A stretch of 64,000 bases of DNA from JBALVO01 sp036961445 (GTDB taxonomy: Bacteria; Pseudomonadota; Gammaproteobacteria; Pseudomonadales; Halieaceae), in NCBI GenBank assembly GCA_036961445.1, contig JBALVO010000004.1, forward strand, positions 1 to 64,000, read 5' to 3'. The notes below the pieces were generated by a model. It did no database searches. It was not told the DNA's origin and saw only the letters and a list, made by a program, of their open reading frames with translations. Of the stretch, positions 27,808 through 34,970 are shown in pieces (within the stretch, counting starts at the first letter, position 1; each line of letters opens with the position of its first letter). The position numbers and the translations under genes were made by a program.

Positions 27808-28794
27808 TCAGTAAGCAAGCTTACGCTGGACTCGTAACTCCGCGAGACTGGGCAGGCCCGCATCGTGCCGAAACTGATCAATGACCGCCAGTATTTCCCG
27901 GCGCATGAACTCGTGCGCAGGGGAATGCCCCACCCGCTCATGCCGTACCATGACATAGGTAATTGACAGTTCCTCACCGCCGGGCAAAGGCAGCGCGATC
28001 AACCCCCTGGCCAGGTCATCCTCTGCCATAAATAGCGGTGGCGCAGGAAAAACATAGTCAGACGATAGCACCACCCGTATTGCTGTATGCAGGTGATCGG
28101 TGCGTAAACGAGGCGAAACCTCGGCCTCGCGGCGCACAAAGGTCGAGTTTTCAGGGGCGTGAAACTGTATTTCCAGCAGTTCAGGAATCAGCAGCTGTAC
28201 TTGTGGGTACTGCAGCAGCGTATCCCAGGTCAATTCCGTACCCTCTAGCGGGTGCCCCTTGCGCGCCAACAACCGCGGCGGCGCATAGCCCAGGGTCGTC
28301 AGACAGTAGTCCGCCGGGTAGCTCTGCCGCTCTCCCTGCAATACGAAATCCAGCTCACCGGTAGCCAGCATATCCAGCGGCGCATCTGCCGACGATACCG
28401 TGCGTAGGTAAATGCCGGGGGCCGTTTCCTGCAGGCGCTGCAATAACATGGGCATGATCCACACACCCATATGACCTTCCACCAGAAAGCGGAATTTACC
28501 GGTGTAGGTGAGCGGGTCAAAGTCCACCGGCTGCACCATATCCTGTACTAACTTCAAAACCGGCACCAGCTGCGCCGCTAACTGTTCTGCTCGCGGGGTA
28601 GGCACCATGCCCGAGGTCTTGCGAATAAATAGCGGATCATCGAATAACTCGCGCAGACGTCCCAATGTCTTGCTCATGGCCGACTGGGAGATGAACAAAC
28701 GCTGCGCTGCCCGGGAAACATTGCGTTCCTCCAGCAAGGCTTCCAGGGCTACCAGCAGGTTCAGGTCTAGCCGACCCAGCTCTTTAATATCCAT
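27808..28794 (-). CDS. LysR family transcriptional regulator
   Basis: 328 residues. N-terminal helix-turn-helix: LDLNLLVALEALLEERNVSRAAQRLFISQSAMSKTLGRLRELF, followed by the usual effector-binding domain. It is preceded by a 25-base palindrome 21 bases upstream of its start, a natural binding site for autoregulation and for control of the divergent microprotein pair. The PhyH gene lies downstream on the same strand. The effector is unknown; the ligand domain resembles those of regulators of aromatic or lipid catabolism (NahR/LinR-type), a weak impression only. Confidence 0.92.
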   Translation of the reverse strand: MDIKELGRLDLNLLVALEALLEERNVSRAAQRLFISQSAMSKTLGRLRELFDDPLFIRKTSGMVPTPRAEQLAAQLVPVLKLVQDMVQPVDFDPLTYTGKFRFLVEGHMGVWIMPMLLQRLQETAPGIYLRTVSSADAPLDMLATGELDFVLQGERQSYPADYCLTTLGYAPPRLLARKGHPLEGTELTWDTLLQYPQVQLLIPELLEIQFHAPENSTFVRREAEVSPRLRTDHLHTAIRVVLSSDYVFPAPPLFMAEDDLARGLIALPLPGGEELSITYVMVRHERVGHSPAHEFMRREILAVIDQFRHDAGLPSLAELRVQRKLAY

Positions 28795-28814
28795 AAGCGT
28801 GCTTCCAGTGCTCA

Positions 28815-28839
28815 GTAATATGAATTAAATTCATATTAC
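28815..28839. promoter_or_regulatory. Perfect 25-base palindrome, probable LysR operator
   Basis: Half-site GTAATATGAATT is followed by a central A and then its exact reverse complement, a 12-1-12 dyad. It lies between the divergent LysR gene and the microprotein pair. Its centre is about 65 bases before the start point expected from the proposed promoter at 28857-28885, the position where LysR proteins usually bind their recognition site. Confidence 0.75.
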
Positions 28840-28856
28840 ACCTGAATAATGGCCAT

Positions 28857-28885
28857 TTGAAGAATTATGTTGCCGCCCATACATT
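28857..28885 (+). promoter_or_regulatory. Candidate sigma-70 promoter for the microprotein pair
   Basis: TTGAAG (28857-28862) and TACATT (28880-28885) are separated by 17 bases. Each matches consensus at four of six positions. The implied start point near 28892 leaves a leader of about 48 bases before the first microprotein. Confidence 0.35.
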
Positions 28886-28939
28886 GTTTATCAGCCCAGG
28901 CGATGGTCGCAGGGGAAAACAGTAAACGAGGTAAGCAAC

Positions 28940-29023
28940 ATGGCGATGATTCTTTCCATCTACTCCACGGTTCTGTTCCTGGCCATTTGGCAGGAAAACG
29001 AAGCCGAACCTGCCAGCTTCTGA
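28940..29023 (+). CDS. 27-residue hydrophobic microprotein, copy 1
   Basis: A short reading frame with ATG 28940 and TGA 29021-29023. A GAGG ribosome site lies eight bases upstream. Residues ~2-17 are hydrophobic and would span a membrane; then comes WQENEAEP, an acidic polar tail. It aligns without gaps to the next microprotein, sharing Y8, V11-L12, A15 and W17-Q18-E19 (nine identities in 27). The duplication and the two good ribosome sites argue for real translation. I know no family that fits. Divergent from the LysR gene and behind its palindrome. Confidence 0.65.
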   Translation: MAMILSIYSTVLFLAIWQENEAEPASF

Positions 29024-29054
29024 GCCGGCTAATCATCAACCAAGGAGGCATCTT

Positions 29055-29138
29055 ATGCCCATCATCTTTATAGTTTATGCAGCAGTTCTAGCCGCGGCGC
29101 TTTGGCAGGAATGTAAAGGCCCGCATGTCGAGTACTGA
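29055..29138 (+). CDS. 27-residue hydrophobic microprotein, copy 2
   Basis: ATG 29055 with AAGGAGG six bases upstream, one of the strongest ribosome sites in the window; TGA at 29136-29138. The peptide is hydrophobic to residue 16 (IIFIVYAAVLAAAL), then WQECKGPHVEY. It has the same length as copy 1 and the same Y-x2-VL-x2-A-x-WQE spacing, with a single cysteine at position 20 and a tyrosine C-terminus. A small single-span membrane peptide is the simplest reading. Its role could be to modulate a transporter or sensor, but this is a guess. Confidence 0.7.
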   Translation: MPIIFIVYAAVLAAALWQECKGPHVEY

Positions 29139-29140
29139 GT

Positions 29141-29208
29141 GTGTAGTGATTTCTACACGCACTATCGCGCTACCCGGTTAGGTGCAACCACTGCAACCGC
29201 CGGGTAGC
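29141..29208. other. Two hairpins after the microprotein pair
   Basis: GTGTAG/CTACAC (29141-29158, six-base loop) and GCTACCCGG/CCGGGTAGC (29169-29177 with 29200-29208). Neither is followed by a T-run, so they may end the transcript by another mechanism or protect the 3' end. The second lies a few bases from the end of the convergent DUF3313 gene. Confidence 0.5.
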
Positions 29209-29212
29209 TCAC

Positions 29213-29881
29213 TTACTGTCCAGACACCCTGGTATGCAACAACGCCGCCCAGGAGCCGAATAAATTAACCATATCAACCCCCGCAGCCCGTGACCACTGC
29301 GCTGTCGGAATAGTCCGCCGGTCGCGAATGACGACCAATAAATCTCCGCTTCCCTGATCATAAAAACGAAACTCTACCGAAACATCCACAGTATTGCTGG
29401 ACGTACCCGCTGCCGATCCTGGCAGGCCACCCCCCGCCGAGGACGTCATACCAGGGTCGAGCCGCGTGAGTGCCGCCGTAATTCTCAGGATTTTTGCACC
29501 CGCTGCTGCGCTCGGATAGTTGGCGAACGCTCTGTCCATGGATTGGGCCCAGGCCGCCTGCACATTGGCCTCGCGCTCCGGGGTAATCAGCCAATCACGG
29601 CGCATTGTGCCCGGCGCGGTGGTATGCGAGATATGCACGTCGGCCACAGACATTTTCTCAGCATCAATACTTCGGTAGGACGACAGGCCGGCACCCGGGC
29701 GGGCATAAGCTTGCTCAAAACCCGAGGACTGTACGACCTGCAGTCCCTGCGCCGCAAATTCGGTGCTGGCTTCACTGCTCAACACCGGTCCCTGAGAACA
29801 GGCGGCAAGGGAGCTCAGCAGCGCCAGCCCTAATAACAGCCGGGCGCCGCTGACCCAGCCACCAGGATTGGATAGTTTCAT
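29213..29881 (-). CDS. DUF3313 lipoprotein
   Basis: 222 residues from ATG 29881, decided by AAGGAG five bases upstream. Lipoprotein signal: ARLLLGLALLSSLAACSQ with lipobox LAAC and Cys near residue 28. The mature part contains MSVADVHISHTT, ALTRLDPGMTSS and VDVSVEFRFYDQGSGDLLVVIRDRR, which fit the DUF3313 family of outer-membrane-associated lipoproteins. It is downstream of the RND exporter, but a strong terminator lies between them, so it is either separately transcribed or read only by readthrough. Confidence 0.85.
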   Translation of the reverse strand: MKLSNPGGWVSGARLLLGLALLSSLAACSQGPVLSSEASTEFAAQGLQVVQSSGFEQAYARPGAGLSSYRSIDAEKMSVADVHISHTTAPGTMRRDWLITPEREANVQAAWAQSMDRAFANYPSAAAGAKILRITAALTRLDPGMTSSAGGGLPGSAAGTSSNTVDVSVEFRFYDQGSGDLLVVIRDRRTIPTAQWSRAAGVDMVNLFGSWAALLHTRVSGQ

Positions 29882-29895
29882 GGTTACTCCTTGGC

Positions 29896-29930
29896 AAAAA
29901 AAACGGCCATCCCTGTTAAGCGATGGCCGT
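29896..29930 (-). terminator. Strong rho-independent terminator after the RND gene
   Basis: Stem ACGGCCATC / GATGGCCGT (nine perfect pairs) with a ten-base loop, followed by eight T on the minus strand. It ends only 15 bases before the DUF3313 start codon, inside what must be that gene's leader. Confidence 0.88.
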
Positions 29931-29976
29931 CTATTCATCTAATGAAGCGTCAGCCCACTGGGCTGATCAGCCGCGT

Positions 29977-32373
29977 CTAATCACTGGCATGTTCAGGCTT
30001 GGGCTTGACCAGGAATACAGCCAGGGCCGGCATCAGAATCAACGCACCGAACATGTTCCAAATGAACATAAAGGTCAGCAAGATGCCCATATCGGCCTGG
30101 AACTTGATCGGTGAGGCCGCCCAGGTAATAACCCCTGCTGCCAACGTAACACCAATAAGCGCAACGACTCGGCCCGTGAAGTTCAGGGTCTCATAGTAGG
30201 CCTGCGTCAGGTTCATGCCCTGCTTTTCCTTGGCCAATATTACCGTGAGAACATACAAGGCATAGTCAACACCGATACCGACACCCAGCGCAATAACCGG
30301 TAGTGTCGCCACTTTCACGCCGATACCCAGCCACACCATTAACGCTTCACACAAAATAGAGGTCAGCATCAACGGTAGTACCGCGCAAATCACGCCGGGT
30401 ATGGAGCGGAAAGTCAGCAGACACAGGAAGATAACTGCGCCGTAGACATAAAACAGCATCTCGGTATTGGCTTTCTTAACAATTACGTTAGTTGCAGCCT
30501 CAAAACCAGCACTGCCCGCCGCACCAAGGAACTCGGCAACTTCGCCCTCACCCCAATCCGCATTGAACTGCTCCAGCGCGGCAACTACACCTTCCAGCGT
30601 TGCCGCCTTGTGATCCGACAGGTAGATCAGCATGGGCCAGATAGAACAGCCGACATCCACGTATTCCAACGTCACCAGTTCATTCACCGCATAGTTAACG
30701 GTGTCCTGGTTACGGAACATCGCCTGCCACTTGGGGAAGCCCTCGTTAATGCCCATCATGATTTCACGCGTACGAACATTAAGGCCCCGAATATCCTCCA
30801 CACCAGGGACCTGCCGCATACGCCATTCAAGCTCGGTCGCCAGGCTCATCATCTCGTGATTAACACAACCGTCCGGCGGTGTTTTAACAATAACCGCAAA
30901 GACATCTGTACTGACTGAATAGTTCTCGATGACAAATGCGACATCGGTGTTGTAGCGAGAGTCCGCGCGAAGTTCCGGCGCACCCGGGTCGAGGTCACCG
31001 ATCTGCAGGCCCTTGGATACGTAAAACCCGCCTATCGCCATTAAGACACTGAGAACGATAGCGGTAATCGCCGGGCCTTTTTTCGTGAAGCTCAACAGAA
31101 AACGCCAAAACCAGTGCATATCCTCCATACTCTTGGCACCATGACTGGCTCGTTCGGCGCACTTCTTACCTACTCCGGTGTAGGACAACGCCACCGGAAT
31201 CAGGATCAGGTTGGTAAAAATCAATACCAGTACACCAATACTGGCGGTGATCGCCAGGTCCTGAATTACCTGGATCTGGATGATCATCAACACCGCAAAG
31301 CCGACACCATCCGACAGCAAAGCGGTGACACCCGCCAGGAACAAACGTCGGAACGTATAGCGCGCCGCGATGTAGCGGTGAGTGCCACGCCCGATATCCT
31401 GCAACACACCATTGAGTTTCTGGGCGCCGTGACTCACCCCGATGGCAAACACCAAAAACGGTACAAGAATCGAAAAGGGATCCAACTCATAACCAAAGGT
31501 CGCCAGAATACCCATCTGCCACAGTACCGCTATGAGGGTACAGCCGATCACCAGAAGGGTAGAACGCAAGCAACGTGTGTACCAGTAGAGCAAGACAGTA
31601 GCGATGACCACAGCAACTGCAAAGAAACCCATCACCGCAAACAGACCATCGATCAAGTCAGATATTAACTTTGCAAAACCGATAATGTGGATACTTTTGT
31701 CAGGATCATCCGCCGCAAACTGGTCGCGGATCTCTTCGAGCTTTATACCCAGCTTGGCATAATCAAGACGCTCTCCGGTCTCCGGATTGATATCCAGCAG
31801 GGGCACAAGAATCGCTGCGGATTTCTCATTATTGCCGACCAGATTACCCATAATACCGGCACGCGCTATATTGCGCCTTACCTCGGCAATCGATTCCTCT
31901 GAGGCGTCAAAGTCACCGGGAATAACCGGACCACCTTCAAACCCCTCTTCAGTCACCACCCGCCACCGTGTATTGGGCGTAAAGATGGATTTCATGCCGT
32001 TACGATCAACGCCGGGAATGAAGAATATTTCGTCGTTCACTGTTTCAAAGAACTTGAGATTCTCCGGCGTAAAGATTGTGCCTTCTTTAACGGCAACAAC
32101 GATACGCAGGTTATTACCCAGGCCCTTCAATTCGTCCCGATTAGCCTTGTAGTTGATCACATACTGGTGCGCTATAGGCAACGTTTTCTCAAACCCCGCC
32201 TGTAATTGAATTTTCGTTGCCTGAAAACCGAGTATTACCGTGGTAAACAGACACAGAAAGAGCACAACAGCGCGATTGTTAAAGACGAGTTTTTCCAGGA
32301 AAGTCCCGGACTGATAGTCAAATTCGATTAGATCCGCAATTACCGGCAGATCGGACTGAGTTCCATGAGCCAT
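29977..32373 (-). CDS. RND superfamily (MMPL-type) exporter
   Basis: 798 residues with the 12-segment RND layout: one membrane segment (FNNRAVVLFLCLFTTVILGF), a large periplasmic loop, five segments from about residue 230 to 400, a second segment/loop repeat, and a final five-segment block beginning MLFYVYGAVIFLCLLTFRSIPG. The GVGIGVDYALYVLTVILAK block in segment 10 is typical of the predicted exporters of COG1033. No MFP or OmpF/TolC partner is beside it; instead it is grouped with YCF48, DUF1329 and DUF1302 genes, a set often seen in bacteria that handle hydrophobic carbon sources. Confidence 0.92.
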   Translation of the reverse strand: MAHGTQSDLPVIADLIEFDYQSGTFLEKLVFNNRAVVLFLCLFTTVILGFQATKIQLQAGFEKTLPIAHQYVINYKANRDELKGLGNNLRIVVAVKEGTIFTPENLKFFETVNDEIFFIPGVDRNGMKSIFTPNTRWRVVTEEGFEGGPVIPGDFDASEESIAEVRRNIARAGIMGNLVGNNEKSAAILVPLLDINPETGERLDYAKLGIKLEEIRDQFAADDPDKSIHIIGFAKLISDLIDGLFAVMGFFAVAVVIATVLLYWYTRCLRSTLLVIGCTLIAVLWQMGILATFGYELDPFSILVPFLVFAIGVSHGAQKLNGVLQDIGRGTHRYIAARYTFRRLFLAGVTALLSDGVGFAVLMIIQIQVIQDLAITASIGVLVLIFTNLILIPVALSYTGVGKKCAERASHGAKSMEDMHWFWRFLLSFTKKGPAITAIVLSVLMAIGGFYVSKGLQIGDLDPGAPELRADSRYNTDVAFVIENYSVSTDVFAVIVKTPPDGCVNHEMMSLATELEWRMRQVPGVEDIRGLNVRTREIMMGINEGFPKWQAMFRNQDTVNYAVNELVTLEYVDVGCSIWPMLIYLSDHKAATLEGVVAALEQFNADWGEGEVAEFLGAAGSAGFEAATNVIVKKANTEMLFYVYGAVIFLCLLTFRSIPGVICAVLPLMLTSILCEALMVWLGIGVKVATLPVIALGVGIGVDYALYVLTVILAKEKQGMNLTQAYYETLNFTGRVVALIGVTLAAGVITWAASPIKFQADMGILLTFMFIWNMFGALILMPALAVFLVKPKPEHASD

Positions 32374-32397
32374 TACTGATTCTCCGAGATCTGGTGG

Positions 32398-33480
32398 TTA
32401 TTGCGGCAAGCTGAGTTTATGGATGCCACTGGGGCCACCTAATAACAAGGTGCCCGCCGGGCCTTCCGAGACGGTAAAAACAAGGCCACCGACTTTCAGG
32501 GGTAGCCGTGCAAAGCTGTTGCCGTCGTCGGTGCTCAGTAGAATTTCACCGGCCATTCCGGCGAACACCAGGTTGTCATTGAGCAGACGCGTAGAGTCGA
32601 CAATGGAACTGGTGGGGGGTTTTTCCACCACCGTCCAGGTGTGACCAATATCCTCGGTACGAAACATCCTACCGCGCAAGCCACCCATAATAATGGCACC
32701 ATCGCTGGCACTGGCACTGGTGAAGAAACTGCCCTCCCAGGGCACGGAATGTACCTGTGTGGCAATCTCGGCATTGACATCGCCCATCAGCAACAGTCCC
32801 GCTTCTCCACTGATAAAGAACTTCCCTTGCTCCGGGAGCTCGGAGAAGTCGAACAGGTGGTAGAAAGAGTCATTCTCCATGTTGTGTAGCACATGGCCCC
32901 AGGATTGCCCCCCGTCGCGGGTCACCAGTATCATGCCGTAGGCACCGGCCGCGTGGCCGTGAGTCGCGCTGTGAAACCGCACCCGAAACAGCGGCTTGTC
33001 AGCGCCCTGCCCAATGGCGAAGTCCATCTCTCCTACCAGATAAGGGTACAGGTCATTGTCCGGGTTGGCATCGGCCAAGTCCTGATAAAAGGCTTTGCCC
33101 TCTTCGCCATAGCGCACGCCGTCGTACTGCTTGACCCAGGTTTTGCCGCCATCACTCGAATGCAAAATAACCCCCTCGTGACCGACTGCCCAGCCCAATT
33201 CCGGGGTTGGGAAATCAATATCGAGAATGCTACTGCGCACTGGCACTTGCGCCTGTGTCCAGGTGTCGCCACCGTCGTCCGAATACAGGATATGACCCTG
33301 ATGCCCGGTGGCAAAGTAACGATCATCGAATTTTTTAATCGAGAAGATCATCGACTTTGCTGCCAGGGCGCTGGGCACGGCTGGTAATTCCAGTACATCA
33401 AACTTGGCGGCGAAAGTGCTGGACCAAGGGCCGATAACGACTGCCAGTAATGCAGCCAATAAGACTTTTTGTAACTTCAT
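32398..33480 (-). CDS. YCF48/BNR-repeat periplasmic protein
   Basis: 360 residues from ATG 33480 (GGAAG seven bases upstream). Signal peptide MKLQKVLLAALLAVVIG, then repeated Asp-box/BNR blades such as YSDDGGDTWTQAQ, HSSDGGKTWVKQ, VTRDGGQSWGHV and RTEDIGHTWTVVE, which form a YCF48-like beta-propeller. The function in bacteria is unproven; position beside the RND exporter suggests that it acts as a periplasmic partner. It is 24 bases upstream of the RND gene. Confidence 0.87.
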   Translation of the reverse strand: MKLQKVLLAALLAVVIGPWSSTFAAKFDVLELPAVPSALAAKSMIFSIKKFDDRYFATGHQGHILYSDDGGDTWTQAQVPVRSSILDIDFPTPELGWAVGHEGVILHSSDGGKTWVKQYDGVRYGEEGKAFYQDLADANPDNDLYPYLVGEMDFAIGQGADKPLFRVRFHSATHGHAAGAYGMILVTRDGGQSWGHVLHNMENDSFYHLFDFSELPEQGKFFISGEAGLLLMGDVNAEIATQVHSVPWEGSFFTSASASDGAIIMGGLRGRMFRTEDIGHTWTVVEKPPTSSIVDSTRLLNDNLVFAGMAGEILLSTDDGNSFARLPLKVGGLVFTVSEGPAGTLLLGGPSGIHKLSLPQ

Positions 33481-33514
33481 GACTCGACTTCCATTCATTA
33501 TTTCTGCCTGAACG

Positions 33515-33542
33515 AAAAAGGGCGCCGCCACTGCAACGCCCT
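33515..33542 (-). terminator. Probable terminator after DUF1329
   Basis: Stem AGGGCG/CGCCCT with a 12-base loop followed by five T on the minus strand, 16 bases after the DUF1329 stop. It may attenuate transcription into the YCF48 and RND genes and not fully separate them. Confidence 0.55.
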
Positions 33543-33557
33543 ATAGGGGTTTAACTC

Positions 33558-34925
33558 TTAGCGCACACCGCTGCGCGCCATACCCTTGGGAGAAAAGTAC
33601 TTCTCGTTGCGTCTATCCAGTCCCAGCGTGAACTTGCCCGGGATTGCCTTGCCATTAAGGTTGTAGATATTCTGCAACAGATCATAACCACCGTAGGCAT
33701 TGGAGTAGGAGCCACCCACGTCATACAGGTTGGCAGGATAGGCATACTGCACACGCCACAGGTTGCCGCGTGCGTCATAGGTCTCACCGGTGAGGGCGGT
33801 CCAGCTATCCTCAACGATGTAGAAACGACGTTTGCTATACAGGTGACGTGAGCCCTCTTTCAGGTCGCCTTCGACGATCCACACACGCTGCTTCTCGTAG
33901 CGAATAAATTCCGGCTTGAGGAACTTCTCACCGAGCAAATCTTCCACCTTTTGCTGGAATACAAAATCATAAGCGTTGGCGGGAACGATGATTTCCTTCT
34001 TACCTACCAGTTTCCAGTCAAAGCGCTCTGGTGAGCCGTTGTAGATGAAAGAGTCATCGTAGGTGGACGTACCGGCAACACCGGGGTTGGGCGTGTCGAA
34101 AGACACCGCCGGAGCCAGGCGCACACGACGCTGGCCTACCAGGTACTGCCATGCCATACGGCCTTTACCCGCGGTGTAATCGGCGCCGGGCTCGTGCACC
34201 AACAGGATCTCGCCAGCACGTCGTGCAGGCGCGTTGTAGTTGATACGCAGCTGGGTCCAGGGGGTATCGCCCACTAGCTTGTCGGGCTCACGAAACATCG
34301 GGTAAGACGAGGACGCAACACCTGTGGTAGACAATACAGGTTTGCCGTTGGAACCCACATAGTACACATCGTACTCATATTCGCGCTCTACACCGTAACG
34401 AATCATGTGGTTCCACAGCACTTCCAGCCCACTTTGCGGTACCGGGAACGGTACACCCGGGTAGTTGTTATCAATCTTCTGGCCATCGGCTACCAGTGAT
34501 GCCCCGGTCGCGTTTTTAACATTATTGGCGTACAACCAGTCAGGCGCTTTATAACCGCGGTGACTGGGGTATACGTTCATTTTGAAACCATCGGCACCAT
34601 ACTTTTCGAACATCGCCTTGCTGCCCTCGGAGAGGACCTCGGCATACTCCATATAGTTGTTGCCATCAATGGTGTACAGCGGCTGTTCGTCTTTGTACGG
34701 ATTAGTATAGTTGCCCGAACCTGCCACGTAGTCTGCAGGAATGGGCGTACCCCCGGGGTTCCAGGCCGGGATACTGCCGTCGGCATTACCTGCCATCTCG
34801 GCCCCCATTGGGGTCAGGTCCTGGCCCAACCTCGCAGCGTCCTCGGCCGATACTCCGGCGAAGGCACCGCCGGCGACGAAGGTACTAAGTCCCAGGGCTG
34901 CTAGCGTCTTTTTAAATGTCATCAT
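33558..34925 (-). CDS. DUF1329 outer-membrane lipoprotein-like protein
   Basis: 455 residues; the second ATG (34922) gives better spacing from GAGGA, so the first residue may be trimmed. Signal peptide (KKTLAALGLSTFVAGGAFAG), then DLTPMGAEMAGNADGSIPAWNPGG and LGLDRRNEKYFSPKG near the end, both standard for DUF1329. The family has a LolA/LolB-like fold by prediction and almost always accompanies DUF1302. It is downstream of the DUF1302 gene, 45 bases on, and probably hands lipid-like material to the outer-membrane partner. Confidence 0.9.
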   Translation of the reverse strand: MMTFKKTLAALGLSTFVAGGAFAGVSAEDAARLGQDLTPMGAEMAGNADGSIPAWNPGGTPIPADYVAGSGNYTNPYKDEQPLYTIDGNNYMEYAEVLSEGSKAMFEKYGADGFKMNVYPSHRGYKAPDWLYANNVKNATGASLVADGQKIDNNYPGVPFPVPQSGLEVLWNHMIRYGVEREYEYDVYYVGSNGKPVLSTTGVASSSYPMFREPDKLVGDTPWTQLRINYNAPARRAGEILLVHEPGADYTAGKGRMAWQYLVGQRRVRLAPAVSFDTPNPGVAGTSTYDDSFIYNGSPERFDWKLVGKKEIIVPANAYDFVFQQKVEDLLGEKFLKPEFIRYEKQRVWIVEGDLKEGSRHLYSKRRFYIVEDSWTALTGETYDARGNLWRVQYAYPANLYDVGGSYSNAYGGYDLLQNIYNLNGKAIPGKFTLGLDRRNEKYFSPKGMARSGVR

Positions 34926-34970
34926 GTGTTCCTCTTGAACTTCAATTATCTTTATATTTATAGACCATTA

